Part shown: piece after piece, positions 1 to 11,540 of the stretch
How the letters are laid out: each line of letters opens with the position of its first letter
How positions within the stretch are numbered: position 1 is the stretch's first letter
Position numbers and translations under genes: made by a program
Assembly: GCF_958450345.1 (NCBI RefSeq)
Contig: NC_088780.1
Location: forward strand, 37,905,667 to 37,969,666
DNA from: Calliphora vicina
Lineage: Eukaryota; Arthropoda; Insecta; Diptera; Calliphoridae
Reading direction: 5' to 3'
DNA length: 64,000 nucleotides
Notes under the pieces: model-generated
Database searches by the model: none
Told to the model about the DNA's origin: nothing
Seen by the model: only the letters and a program-made list of their open reading frames with translations

Positions 1-1138
1 AAAATAAATACGCAAAATATGAAAACCTTTAGAATTCAAATGAAAATTCTTAAAAGTATAAAAATTCTAAAGAAAAACTTTATAAAAATAAACTAAAAAA
101 ATGTATATTTAAATATAATTTCAAGCTTTGAATGACGCATTTAATTATAATTTCCAGGTATAACAATGAACTAGTACTCTTGCATTTATATGTTAAATTG
201 TCATAAAATAAACACAGACAATTAGCCAGCTTTTGGGACCTTTTTATAAGACAAACAATTACTATAAATAAGTTGTTTAAATGAAAATTTGTACAAAATA
301 TGTGGGTGTTTTTTGGTCATATTAAAGCAAAAAGGGATTTAATAAACTATAAATACTAGAAATGTATAATACAATTATATGAAAAGGTATTTAATACAAT
401 ATAAATTATAATAACTATTATTTTCACTAAAGTTTGTTATAACCCTTAAAGTAGGCTACAGTTTCAGTTTATTCCTAAAAATATGTTTTACTTTCTATTT
501 GGTTATACAGACTAAATTTATGATTTTTTTAGAATTTAAATTTTAACTTTATAATTAAAGCTTCTTTGTTTTCTTTTAGATATTTTAATAATAAAAACAA
601 CTTTCACGCATTTCCATAGAACAAATTAATTCAAATTAAATTCTTTTCCACACATTTACCAAAAAAACACAAATTTTATGGTGTGTTTCCACGAAATGGA
701 AAAACACAGTCCCAAACAAACCCCAAATAAATTAATTTAAAATAATTATTATTTGGTGGCAAGACTCTAGTGAATTACACAGTAGGGAAATAGACAAAAG
801 AATTTAAAACAAAAATTAAATAAATTAATTAAAGTGGGGCAAGAAAAAATGGAAAATTGTAGGAGACGTTTATTTAACAATGAATAAATAGGAGACATTT
901 TCAAAATAAGAAAATTTGGTTTTGAATAATATGAATTAAAATATAATTCGGAAGCTCCATGTAACACTGACGATGAAGCTACGTTTACAATGATTTCTTT
1001 TTTATATTTATTTGATTTAAATTTTGCCTATCTGTTTTTATTCCACTCCAATGTCCAACATTTTTTACTCCAAAGTGTAGATTAATTTAACTCTGGAGTT
1101 AAGATTCAAATGTTATCATTAACATGACTTATGTTAAT
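1..1138. other. AT-rich non-coding stretch
   Basis: No convincing gene or bounded element is visible. The sequence is very AT-rich, with poly-A and poly-T runs. Short reading frames here lack codon structure or recognisable motifs. Confidence 0.5.
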
Positions 1139-1706
1139 TTTTTTTCTCCTTTACCCCACTTGGGGGCATTTGGCATTCACAAAGCATCTTCATCTTTCGT
1201 ATTTCCCATGTAGATTGCACTGTCCTAATTATTGGAGTATTGTGCGTCTCCATGTACGATGTTGCCATTAGATCCATTGTTATTTTTTTGTTGTTGTTCC
1301 AGCCAAGTAGATGATTGGTCCGCTGTATCGGGTCCTCGGATACATGTATGATGTTGCCATAAGGATCCAATCTATTGTTATTATTGCCTTGTGTCAGTTT
1401 CGATTGGTCTGCTGTAGCTGGTCTAGGATAATGGGTCTGCCATCTGTCGTTGCCTAGAAACAACGCCCTCTGTGTATTTGGTGTAGTGGTGGATAACCTT
1501 GCTGATCTTTGATTTCTACCTTTTTTTCTCCCAGGGGGTGTCGGGCTGCCTGACGTTTTCCATAATGTTATCCTCTATTCCAGGTGGAGGAGTGGTCAGG
1601 GGTCTTCTTTTGACGGATTGTTTGGATTTAAATTTTTCGTTCTCTGCCAGGAATCGAACCTGGGGTGCTTGGTTTAACTTTAACCAATACACCATGCCGC
1701 CACTTA
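1138..1706 (-). mobile_element. SINE-like element with tRNA-derived head
   Basis: Read on the minus strand, the element begins near 1706 with a tRNA-like promoter region and ends near 1138 in a run of A (a T run on +). This is the layout of a tRNA-derived SINE. The body (about 1250-1440) contains a rough internal duplication of about 118 bp: the 'gatgttgccat..ttggtc(c/t)gctgta' block occurs twice. The element abuts a mariner fragment at about 1735. I found no convincing flanking target duplication. It could instead be a tRNA pseudogene next to unrelated repeat sequence. Membership in a SINE family is inference. Confidence 0.5.
1641..1704 (-). tRNA. tRNA-like A box and B box (pseudo-tRNA head)
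   Basis: The minus strand carries GGTTCGATTCC, a perfect RNA polymerase III B box, within a T arm of 5-bp stem CCAGG/CCTGG and 7-nt loop. About 35 nt upstream lies TGGTGTATTGG, a close A-box match. The acceptor strands do not pair and no clean anticodon arm forms. It is therefore not a functional tRNA and is better read as the internal promoter of a SINE or a decayed tRNA. Confidence 0.55.
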
Positions 1707-1734
1707 ATTATTAAATGACAAATGTTGTCATTGG

Positions 1735-1877
1735 TGGTGCTAAGGTAATTCTCTGTATTTGGTGGAAGCAAAAGCGTCCTATCTATTATGAGCTCCTGAA
1801 ATCTGGTCAGACCATCACAGGGAAACTGTATCGAACGCAACTGAATCATTTGAAGCAAGCATTGGCCAAAAAACTTC
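1735..1877 (+). pseudogene. mariner transposase fragment (central region)
   Basis: The translation includes VILCIWWKQKRPIYYELLKS and then TGKLYRTQLNHLKQALAKK. This matches the conserved central block of mariner-type transposases (pattern CIWWD..G..YYELL.PG.T....Y..QL). The N-terminal half and the two downstream catalytic aspartate blocks are absent. The fragment runs directly into LINE reverse-transcriptase sequence at about 1878. It is dead. Confidence 0.7.
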
Positions 1878-2950
1878 CAAGGCGTTCGATAGAGTGTGGG
1901 ATGGTGCACTTTTTTGCTTTTGGTGTCGGTATTAACTTCTCTCGATTTATATCGAGCTTTCTCAGAGATCGCACTATACGAGTTGTTATAGATGTGAGCT
2001 CATCAAAAGAGGGTACCATTCTTTCTCCTACTCTATTCCCTATTTTTCTAAACGATCATCTACTTCAAACTTCCAACCCTATCAATTATTTTACAGACGA
2101 CAGCAACTTTTTCCATTCATATTCATTCAGTCACAAATCAAGCCTATCGGATATTGGGGCAATGAGGCAAAACATGAATGATTCCTTTAATCGGGACCTT
2201 GTGACAATCTCTGAATGGGGTCGTGCGAATAGGGTCGCTTTCAACGCTCGCAAGACTCAGTGTTGCATGTTGACACAAAAACGAACGACAGACAATGTTG
2301 CTTCATTTGTATTTATGGGTGTTAAAAATATTGTGGAATCAGACGCTCTTGATGTTCAGGGCATGAAAATACAATGTGATGTCGACTGGTCTAAACACAT
2401 TTTTCAAGTGTCGAAAGAAGAATTAAAGTGTTTCGGTTTTTTGAAACGGTGTAGGAATTACTTCACTCCATCTGATCTCCTCACAATTTACAACAGCGAC
2501 CGAATATGGAATACAACTCCCATGTATGGGCCGGAGCTTCTAATTCTATTTTGAAGATTCTCGACCGCGTACAGGAGAGAGCTAAGATGATTATTGGTGA
2601 GAGTAGGGTATCCAACTCTATGTGGGCATTTGCAATGTGGGCTGCGTTTCACTGTTCTATCGATACTAAAAGGAATGTGTTCTGATGAAATAAGGGAACG
2701 GGTTCCTGATACCCGCAGATTTTTACGCAGTCAAGTGCACCGCACAATACACTACATGGAAAATTTGTTGTTTAGCCGTACTGTACGTATGTTGAACAAA
2801 CTTCCCGCTGAAGAATTTGCTGTAATTTTCAATGTTTGAAAGGTCAAATCGAATGTTCACAAACACTACTCCCTCTTTCCTTCCTCTTATAACCTATTTT
2901 CCTAGTTCCAACACAATGCTTTGCATGAGTACTGATCCAAAAAAAATGAT
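1878..2950 (+). pseudogene. jockey/CR1-like LINE reverse transcriptase remnant
   Basis: A 5'-truncated non-LTR retrotransposon. Visible reverse-transcriptase blocks are SKAFDRVW (about 1880, one frame), then FISSFLRDRT, a decayed GTILSPTLFPIFLNDHL (about 2010-2060) and FTDDSNFFHSYSF, in which the YADD/FADD active-site motif reads FTDD. A further frame at 2594-2839 carries the C-terminal block (FSRTVRMLNKLPAEEF). Frameshifts and stops divide the protein. It ends near an A-rich run at about 2938-2947. The clade is judged only from motif style. Confidence 0.7.
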
Positions 2951-3220
2951 AATCCGAATCTAGATCTGTGGAATAATGCTGTGATTCTATATAACTTCCA
3001 TAAAAAAATATTGTGATTTTAAAGAATTTCTATATAGACTTCAAAGAACTATTTATTTAAGATTATTAACTAACTATCAGTTCCGAAACAACATGTAATA
3101 AAGTTGTTTAAGAAGTGACATGTAAAATGGAATACTTAAGAATTGACATGAACCCTTCGTCCAACATTGCCTGCAAATATTGAAAACGGGATTCTACGAC
3201 ACATTTCTTTTCTGTTAATA

Positions 3221-3549
3221 CACAGAAAAAATTGTATTTCAATTCAAACAGTTTAAAAAAATTTGAACTGGTTTCAATTATTTCATAATTAAATCAAGTA
3301 TTCATTTGCTCAAAAACAAAACTTCTTGATATTTTCTATTGAATTTTGAGTTTTGAATTTGATTATTTTGACAATTGAATATACAATTTTCGTTATTGGT
3401 TGAATTTCAAATAGTACAAAAATTATTGAATAGATAATTTTCGTAATTGAAACATAAAAAATAACAAAAATGTGTTTTCAATTACGAAAGTTATCTATTC
3501 ATTGACAAATATTTGAATTGAAACGGTTTCAAAAATAGTTTTGTCTGTG
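3221..3549. mobile_element. MITE with TA duplication and nested palindrome
   Basis: The ends are imperfect inverted repeats: left CACAGAAAAAATTGTATTT and right (reverse complement) CACAGACAAAACTATTTTT. They are flanked by TA at 3219-3220 and 3550-3551. Inside, the arms 3428-3452 and 3476-3500 form a 25-bp inverted repeat with one mismatch and a 23-nt loop. No coding capacity is seen. TA flanks suggest a Tc1/mariner-like mobiliser. Confidence 0.65.
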
Positions 3550-3551
3550 TA

Positions 3552-4355
3552 TAAAATAATTCAGAAATCTTCTACATATCAAATTTTTGGGAACGTTACA
3601 TTCATAGCTTCTTGTGGTCGGAACACATTGACGAACATATAACCTTTCCTGTAGGACAACAATGACCATGGTAAGCACCCACAATTAGCTGCTGACAAAG
3701 CTATGAATCGTCTTATCTTAAATATTGATAAGTTTTACCTAAAGAATTACTACCTGGTTAGGGTTCTAACCATAAGGATTATTTTAGAATTATTTTATTT
3801 CTAATATTGTTACCAAATACATTACAATATTATTTGTCCTACTTTACTTTATAGTACAAAATATATAAATAACGTGTAAAATATTTTAGGAATCAGCAAG
3901 AAGAAACCATCAACAAATATTTCCAAAGTGATTAATCTAAAATTAGACAAAAACGATATTGACATGTTAATTATATATGTATATTGAATGAGTACATGAG
4001 AATTGAGCTACTTAGATTGTAGATTAAAATATAATAAGAAATAAATTGAAACTACCCAGCAGTTTTAAAAGTTGTCAATGTATCTCCTAACTAATGTTTG
4101 ATTAGTTAGCTGACTCCAATTTATATATTTCTATCACATTTAACAGATATTTTCTCTTTGTAATGTAACCGACTTCTCCTTTTTTACATTATATATCCCA
4201 TGTAATCTAACGTGAAGTCAATTGTCACTATAGTGGCTTTAAGTAATCTAGAGTGTAGTCACTTTATAATTTTTTTGTACTGCACTTCTATTACTATTTC
4301 TCTATTTCTAATTAGGATCATTTGAAGCTGAAATGTACATAGGCTGCTTAAATTT
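3552..4355. other. AT-rich non-coding stretch
   Basis: No gene, tandem array or bounded transposon recognised. Confidence 0.4.
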
Positions 4356-4720
4356 TTATACCTACCCTCAAAAAAGATGGGGATATAGTGATTTTGTCAC
4401 TCCGTTTGTAGCATATCGAAATATTGGTCGTAGAACCAAAAAATATATATATTCTGGGTCCTCATAAGATTCGAAGACGATCCAGCTATATCCGATCTGT
4501 TGAAAACAATGCTGACTGAAATTCTCCACAAATACTGTCTGTTGATAAGATTTGTTTGTTATTGAAAATAGACAATATCGATCCATGATTTCACCTAGCC
4601 CCCATACAAGTGTAAACCCCACCCTTGTATACTGTTTTATCCGTCAATCCGGAAAAATGTTGCACAAATTATACTCTGATATTAACTGTTACCAAATTGT
4701 ATATGAATTCAAACATAACG
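4356..4720 (+). mobile_element. Helentron-like 5' fragment (third family)
   Basis: It starts TTTTATACCTACCCTC and contains tcactccgtttgta, atatatattctgggtcc and tttcacctagcccccataca. These blocks are shared in pattern with the 5' parts of families A and B in this window. The hairpin plus CTTACTTGTT 3' end is absent, so this is a truncated relative. The antisense reading frame here is a by-product of the repeat. Confidence 0.45.
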
Positions 4721-4777
4721 GTTTCTAATGACAATGTACAAGTTGCATCATGTTTCTCAACATTTCTAGTTCTGGAG

Positions 4778-5264
4778 TAGAGTATCCAAAACCGAAAACC
4801 GGTCAACCGGTTTTTTCATCTTTGTAAACTCCACCGGTTTGTAAGACGGTTAACCGGTTTTAATGAAATATATTTTCTAAAACTCATTCAAATATATTTA
4901 TAAAAAACTTTGATATCATTTTTAAAAATATTGATTTATTTTATAGAAAATTATAGCATTTGACAATATTTCGTAAAAGATATCAAATAATTGCATAAAA
5001 ATAGAGCCTTAAGAATTCAAAAATGCCAAATTTCCGAAGATTTAGTACGCAATTCTTAAGACATTATTAGCGTCCCCAAATAAAAATAAATTGAAGGAGA
5101 CCTTTTCATATTAAATAAAAATTTAATATAAACCGTAACCGGTTTTTTTGTAGATAAAACCCGAAACCGTTTAACAGGGTTTTTTAAAAGACAATAATAA
5201 AAACCGGTTTTTTCAAAAACACACTTTTTCGGTTAAACCGGAAACCGGTTTTTTGGACACGCTA
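4778..5264. mobile_element. non-autonomous hAT element with 8-bp duplication
   Basis: The element is bounded by a perfect 8-bp direct repeat TTCTGGAG (4770-4777 and 5265-5272), the target-duplication length of hAT transposons. Its ends are inverted: left TAGAGTATCCAAAACCG, right (reverse complement) TAGCGTGTCCAAAAAACCG. The interior is AT-rich with many AACCGG/CCGGTT palindromes near both ends and no transposase. Length is 487 bp. A similar CCGGTTT-type block sits at about 24720-24790. Confidence 0.85.
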
Positions 5265-5272
5265 TTCTGGAG

Positions 5273-6269
5273 ATTTCTAATTGTGGACAGTGTTGTTTAC
5301 CAGCCGATTAACAGCAGTTAACATAACTGTGGATATAATTAACATAGCTGTGGAACATATAACATTGAATACAAGCTTTGTGTTGACAATGTAGAAATAT
5401 AACTTTCAAGAAGCATCGATAGATGGTGCTAGAAACATCTGGATGGTAATGTAGTGTATAAATTTAAATTTTATTAGTTTTTTTCCTACCAAACACATTT
5501 ATATTGAACTAAAATTAATTTAAAATTCTCAACTTTTCATATCTCTGATTAACAAGTTATTTTACTAAAGTATTGAAAATAAAATATTTACTTCAAACCC
5601 TGTCTTATCAAACAATAACGTGTAACTGTGTTTTGGTTACAAATATAAACGAAATGTAAAAGTATTTAGTATAACAATATTCAAACATTCTCACGTTTCC
5701 CATTCCTAACTCTTAAGTAAATCAAATACATACCTTCACCAAATACCTACATAAACAATTTATTTTAATGTCATTACAATAATAATAATGGAAATGTTAA
5801 CAGGTTGTCTACGACATATACTACAACGGGAGCTTATATATTTATAATACTCATACTTAAAAATTAATAAAGTCTTCCGTGTAATAGGAATTACAATTTA
5901 TTGTTTAATTACACTCATAAAAATAAAGTGAGTGGAAAGGAGGTAGACAAATTAAGGGCTTGCTACTATTAATTCAACACTTCTGAACCGCAAAAACCAT
6001 CTCTCGCACGTTGAGACATTTACCATAAGATTTGGTGAACAATTGGTGTGCTTCAGGTCATACTTTTTTCAAATTAAAGAAGTAAAGCAAAACTTCCCAA
6101 ATATGACGCTTTGTTGGAACAAAATGCGATATCACCCCCTCAAATATAAATAATAATAAAAATCTTACTAAAACACTTTTCCGAGCGTTTATTATGACAT
6201 GATATTAAAATTTAATATAATATTTTTAGGTCTACAAAATAAATATGAATTCCTACATCCGTATATGGG
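5273..6269. other. non-coding stretch
   Basis: Nothing coding is recognised. A short imperfect duplication (gttaacataactgtgg / attaacatagctgtgg) lies at about 5315-5355. Confidence 0.4.
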
Positions 6270-6279
6270 CAATTCCATG

Positions 6280-6640
6280 TCATAGTACGTGACATTTGTA
6301 GTGGAATAGATTTTGCAAAAAGAAGTATCTAAAAAATAATTTGGTCTTTATGTTTCATTCAGATGGTACTATATTTAAAAAACTAATAATTAGATCATTC
6401 GAAACATTGTTGTCCAAAATATCGAGCGAAATAAAAATATATCGTACGTGACATAAACCGGAAGCAATTTTGAGGACATATAGAAATATGAGAAATTAGA
6501 GACGTTATGTTTCCTTTTAATTTCTTACACTAAACCAAACATTTTTCCTTTACTATCCATCATAATTAAATGAAAACAATATTTGTATGATTTTATAATA
6601 AATAAAATTTAATATCGTACGTGACATACAGTACGTGACA
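6280..6640. repeat. cluster of four TACGTGAC motifs
   Basis: The octamer TACGTGAC occurs at 6286, 6445, 6618 and 6632, usually followed by AT. A related ATCGTAAGCGACATT motif is repeated at about 35270-35460, so this is most likely part of a dispersed repeat. The core WACGTG is also the site bound by bHLH-PAS:Tango dimers (known biology), but no other regulatory evidence is visible. Confidence 0.4.
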
Positions 6641-6788
6641 GATTTTTCTCTTATAGTAAAACAAAATATCGTTAAGTCCAACTTTTGATGCATTTTACTA
6701 TTTACAGGGACCAGATAACTGTTAGCAAGTTACTTTTATTGTATTTGAAATTTTATCGAAAATATAGATTATATTTAAGAAAAATGTC

Positions 6789-7692
6789 GAGCCTCTCAGC
6801 TATATTTGGCTCTGCCGAATCTTATAACCCTTCATCAAATTATACTTCAAAATAAAAATTTTAGATATTTTTAGGTAAAATAAAATTATTTTTTTTAAGT
6901 AACAAAAAATTTATTTTGTTGTTTTTATTTTAATCCAAAATTGTTTTTTTAATTTTTTGGAAAAATTTTTTTTTCGAATTTTTTTTTGAATTTAAAAAAA
7001 CAATGTTTGGATTTTTTTGGTTAAAAAATATTTTTTATTTTTTTTGCCGCAAGCCCTCTGAAGTTTTGAGATGTATTTTTAAGAGGAAAATGCATTTTTT
7101 TCAGTTTTTGTAAAAATTTTTACATTAAAAAATTACTTTTGCAATTTAATATAAAAGAATTGAAATGTGTACGTAATTGTCATTCTAATGAGACATAAAA
7201 AAAAGAAATTGGTCAAAAAATGTGAAAGTTATTAAAAATTCGCCAGGCCATTAACGTGTCTCAGGCAACTAGAACAAGAAATGTAGGAACAAAATTAACA
7301 TATTTTGATAAATATTAAAATGAAAGCTGATTTTTATTTTAATATACCCATATTTACTTGTATATGAGTTTTTGTCTTCGTAGGATACCATTAACCTATT
7401 CGCAGGTATGACCAAAAAAATAAACATTTTTTAACGGCAGTTTCAAAACTCCATTTTCAAATTTTTAAAAATTTTGTTAAACAAATTTAAGAATTTTTTG
7501 ATCATCTCATTGGGATTTATTAAGAATATAATAGGGAATAAAAATGAGAACAAATTATGAAAATATCTCTTATAGTTTTTCCGTACCTGCGATTTAAATT
7601 TTGAAATTTTGGAGAAAAATTAATTTTTTGGCCATATTTTGGCGAATGAGCTCTATATACTATATACCCTTCTCACGAAGGCGAAGGGTATA
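6789..7692 (-). mobile_element. Helentron/DINE-1-like element, family A (variant)
   Basis: The minus-oriented 3' end shows the family hairpin region (gagagctatattcggc..gccgaatct, decayed) followed by ataacccttcatcaaattatacttcaaaat. The far end has tatacccttctcacgaaggcgaagggtata, the 5' subterminal inverted repeat. The middle differs from other family A copies (for example cctattcgcaggtatgacc), so this is a divergent subfamily or a composite. Confidence 0.55.
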
Positions 7693-7711
7693 ATAAACTC
7701 TTGACCTAAAA

Positions 7712-8290
7712 GTGATAACCTACATACATATGAATGTATGTTTTTTTGTAGATCTTCTCAAGGACTATTTATATTTTAAATATCAGCTCATTTGGATTTT
7801 TTAAAAAAATGTGAGACCCAAGGTGGCGTGTAATTTCGCTAATTAAGCGTAAAGAGCTTTATTTACAACTTTGGTATCTTTGGGGACCCTCACTGAAATT
7901 TTGCGGCAAACTTTTTCTAAGAATATTTTAATCCTTAAATGTCCTTATTTAAAGGACTTTTTTTAATTTTCTCAAAAAAATGTCAAATTGGCCCCAAAAG
8001 AGAGGAGCTAAAGGGATAAGATCTTCCACAAAAAATATCCCCATAAAAATCTACAATATAACAACTCTGACAATAAGAATTCTCTCATTCATTAACTTAC
8101 AACATTTTTTCCAATTAGTATAATGCTCCCTTCGATCAAAAAACTAAAACTTTGACCCACTGCAAAAAAAAATATCAGACCAGCAGGACTATAAGTTTAT
8201 TCTACAAAAATTATCTACTTAACATGCCCTTTCAGAATTATAGAGTCGCTATTCTGTTCCAAAAATGCTGTTGGTCAGTTTTATTATTTT
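7712..8290 (-). repeat. dispersed repeat family C (minus copy)
   Basis: Reverse complement of the unit at 11541-12148. Shared blocks include gagacccaaggt, taaagagctttatttacaactttgg, ggataagatcttccac, attctctca and agaattatagagtcgctattctgttcc. No transposase or RNA structure is recognised; the class is unknown. Confidence 0.55.
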
Positions 8291-8737
8291 TGCCCTTAAA
8301 ATTTTGTAATAACATCTTGAAAAAAAGTTTTAAGAGTTTTTGCTTTTTCAGTCGTGATTGTCATTCTCTTGGAATTGCCCATATGTAAATATTTCAACGT
8401 ATATTTAGGCATATTTCCTTAAGTTACATAAATATTATTAATATATGTTAGTTGTTATACTTGTATGTAAAAATAAGTTTTATTTATTTATTAACTAAGT
8501 ATATTTATACACAAATACACCTGTGTTACTTTAATAATTTATTGATATGAATAATTGAATTCACATTCACACTAAACCTGTAATTTTCTTAATAAAATCC
8601 AAAGTGATTACTTAATACCATATCAGAGTAGTTGCTGGCATTTCAGTTGATTCTATTTATAAACCCCTAGACTTTTTAAAAACAGAAATTAAAGTGTTTG
8701 AATATAAAGTGTTTTCTAAATTATAAAATTAGTTATT

Positions 8738-9415
8738 GAGCCGAATATTATACCCTTCACCAAATTATACTTCAAAATACAAATTTTAAATATTTTTAGG
8801 TAAACAAAATTTATTTTTTTTTTTATTTTTTGGAAATTTTTTTTTCATAGTAATTTTATTTTTTTTTTAAATTTAAAATTTTTTTTAAATTTAAATTTTT
8901 TTTTTAAATTTAAAATTTTTTTTAAATTTTTTTTTGGTGAAAAAAAATTGGGTTAAAAAATATTTTTTTCGATTTTGACCCATTGTAGGTCCAAATAACT
9001 ATGGTCTTATATACGTCGTTGCAAAAGTCTTTCAAATATCTATCATTAGATATCCATATTGTCTATATTAATGTCTTAGTAATCCAGATATAGGTCAAAA
9101 ATAGGTACAAAATCGAGGTTGTCCTGGTTTTTTCCTCATATCTCAGCCATTTGTGGACCGATTTTGCTAATTTTAAATAGGAAACTTCTCGAAAGCATGT
9201 TTGACAGAATTATTGAAGATTTGGATTCCGAAGATATCTGGGGTCTTCAGAAAATTGATTTCAACAGACAGACAGACATGGCTTAATCGACTCCGCTATC
9301 TATAAGAATCCAGAATATATGTATATACTTTATAGAGTCGGAAAATTATATTGTGGAAATTACAAACGGAATGACAAACTTATATACCCTTCTCACTAAG
9401 GTGAACGGTATAAAA
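8738..9415 (-). mobile_element. Helentron/DINE-1-like element, family A
   Basis: A nearly full minus-oriented copy running from gagccgaatattatacccttcaccaaa through ttgacccattgtaggtcc, ttagatatccatattgtc, tcgaggttgtcctggtt and ctttatagagtcgg to tatacccttctcactaagg. The extreme 3' hairpin is trimmed. An LTR-like segment follows immediately. Confidence 0.65.
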
Positions 9416-9704
9416 ACGGTGGTTTATTTCCTTTAAATAAACCAGATTCTTTAAATTACAAATAAAACCGATCAGTAAGTAGTTTAGAAATTGTTACAAA
9501 ACTTTATTTATTTAAATTTACACAACAATTTATATAGACACTCTCTTTTAAAATAAGCACACACTTTAATTTACAAGAATACCGTTGTAAATCAGATGGT
9601 GTTAACTCTATATAATGACAGACTTACAACTCGCTGTTACTATTTATATACACAGCGCCATCATCTTGAAGTCTCATGAATAATCTAACGGACACAAGTA
9701 GAAA
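9416..9704. mobile_element. LTR fragment related to the solo LTR at 30635
   Basis: It shares ggtttatttcctttaaataaacc, an acaaataaaa..cgatcagtaagtagttta block and ctttatttatttaaa with the 5' half of the LTR at 30635-31223. Its far part (atatacacagcgccatc, atgaataatctaacgg) matches pieces at 16990-17190 and 32985-33200. No internal retroelement genes are nearby. Confidence 0.45.
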
Positions 9705-10070
9705 AGCTGTATTCGTCTGTTCGAATCTTATATACCCTTCTCCAAATCATACTTTAAAATACAAATTTTTAATAATTTTTTGACCCATTGTAGATCCGAC
9801 TTACGATGGCCTTCTATACACCGTTGCAATATATATCCATATTGTCTGTATTGATGGCTTAGTAATCCAGATACAGATCAAAAATAGGTCAGAAATCGAG
9901 GTTATCCTGGTTTTTTCCTTATATCTCAGTCATTTGAGGGCCGATTTTCTCCATTTTAAATAGCAACCGAACCGGGTCTGTGGCGTATATATTGTTATAT
10001 GAATCATATCTGTAAGTTATTTGGGGGCTACGGAAAATTTATTTCAACATACAGACGGACAGAGTCATTG
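9705..10070 (-). mobile_element. family A element, truncated
   Basis: Minus orientation: gctgtattcgtctgttcgaatc (3' hairpin region) followed directly by tatacccttctccaaatc, then the aggtcagaaatcgaggtt and ttcaacatacagacggacag blocks. The poly-T core is deleted and the 5' end is lost near 10070. Confidence 0.6.
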
Positions 10071-10202
10071 TGTCTTAAGATTTGACCCTTGATCAATTGA
10101 AATAAATAATCATTATTCAGATAATATTAAAGGCAATCAAAATAGAAGTTGAGCTTTATTTATTTTAAATTTTATGTTAAATTTTTACATTTATTTATGT
10201 TA

Positions 10203-10450
10203 CAGTGGGTCAAAGTTTTTATTTTCTGATCGAACTAACTGAAAAAAATGTTGTAAGTTAATGCCTGAGAGAATTATTATTGTCAGAGTTATATTGTGGA
10301 ATTTTATGGGTGATAATTTGGAAGAGCTTAACCCTCTATATCCTCTCTTTAGGCGTTAATTTGAAACTTTTTTCTAGAAAATCAAAAAAAGTCAATCAAA
10401 GGCTTAAAATATTCTACGAAAATTTCAGATGCGCGCCAACAATGATATCT
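10203..10450 (+). repeat. family C, partial copy
   Basis: Matches the middle of the 11541 unit: gggtcaaagtttttatttt..gatcgaa, aactgaaaaaaatgttgtaag, attgtcagagttatattgtgg and ttaaccctctatatcctctc. Confidence 0.5.
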
Positions 10451-10509
10451 TTGATATCTATGATATCTTTGTTTTATTTAAATTTAAAGATAGACAGCGC
10501 TTAATGAAA

Positions 10510-11540
10510 TACCCTTTTATACATTTGTTTTTAATTCTTTATTCATGCTTTATTAAGTAAAAAAATATCAATAAAATTAATAGCCTACAATTTAGTTGTA
10601 ATACAAGCCATTTTTAGCATGTTTTATAAACTATTTCACCGTCAAACAAAGTTTTTGAAATAATTGGGTATCATTATTGTCCTACATTTGATTTTACCTC
10701 TCTCCTCTATTCTCTTGTCAGCCATGTCTTTGAACTTGTGTCTTTTGTTTGTCAGTATATTTATGGTTGGTTGACTGGCTGGTTAAAAACCCTAATGATT
10801 GTTTAGTTAGCCGCTCTGTTGGCCGTTTGGCTGAGTGACTAAATTTGTTTTTGGTCACTTTTAGTTTTGGTATTTATTTGGTCTGTTTTTTTTTTTGTAA
10901 ATTGTCATGTCATTATAATATGTTTTTGCTTTATTTATAAGCAGCTGTTGTTGTTATTATTGTTGTTTCTGTTTGTTAAATTTAGTCGTTGTATAGCAGA
11001 CAAATCCTCTTTAAATGTCAATGTCAAAGCTTAATAGAATTTTGTGGGAATAGGTTCTTACAAACGGGTTTTTTTCTTATTTTTGGGGATTTTAAGGAAG
11101 AATAAAGCATACATGTGTTTCAATCTATTAATATATAGTAAGAATATTGTATTAAAACACAATTAAGTAAAATATATTTCATTTGAAAATATTTGCAATC
11201 GACATAAAGCAAATAATTGTGCTAGAATTTCAAAATTTGTTTGAAGCCTTTTTAAACAATAACTTCATAAAATTATTATTAAAGTGTTTATGTAATTATG
11301 TTTATATAATGAAGTTTGTATATTATTTGATAACATTTGTTGTTCAATATGATGTCATATTTACAGATATTGTAAGCATACATGTCGTTATAATGAGCCA
11401 AATTTAACATACATATTTTTTTTCATATAAAATGTAACATATTGTGCGTATGAGTATTATTAATTACTTGTATAAATTATTTAACAAGTATACGCCCTGT
11501 GTGACCAAGAGAAATAAAATAATTAGCTCCATTCGGGAAA
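10510..11540. other. non-repetitive stretch without gene
   Basis: Mixed-complexity sequence, including a (GGTT/GACT)-like patch at about 10765-10800. No reading frame with protein-like composition was found. Confidence 0.4.

Noticed and set aside
1641..1704. Functional tRNA gene on the minus strand
   Set aside because: Acceptor stem does not pair and no anticodon arm forms, although the A and B boxes and T arm are good.
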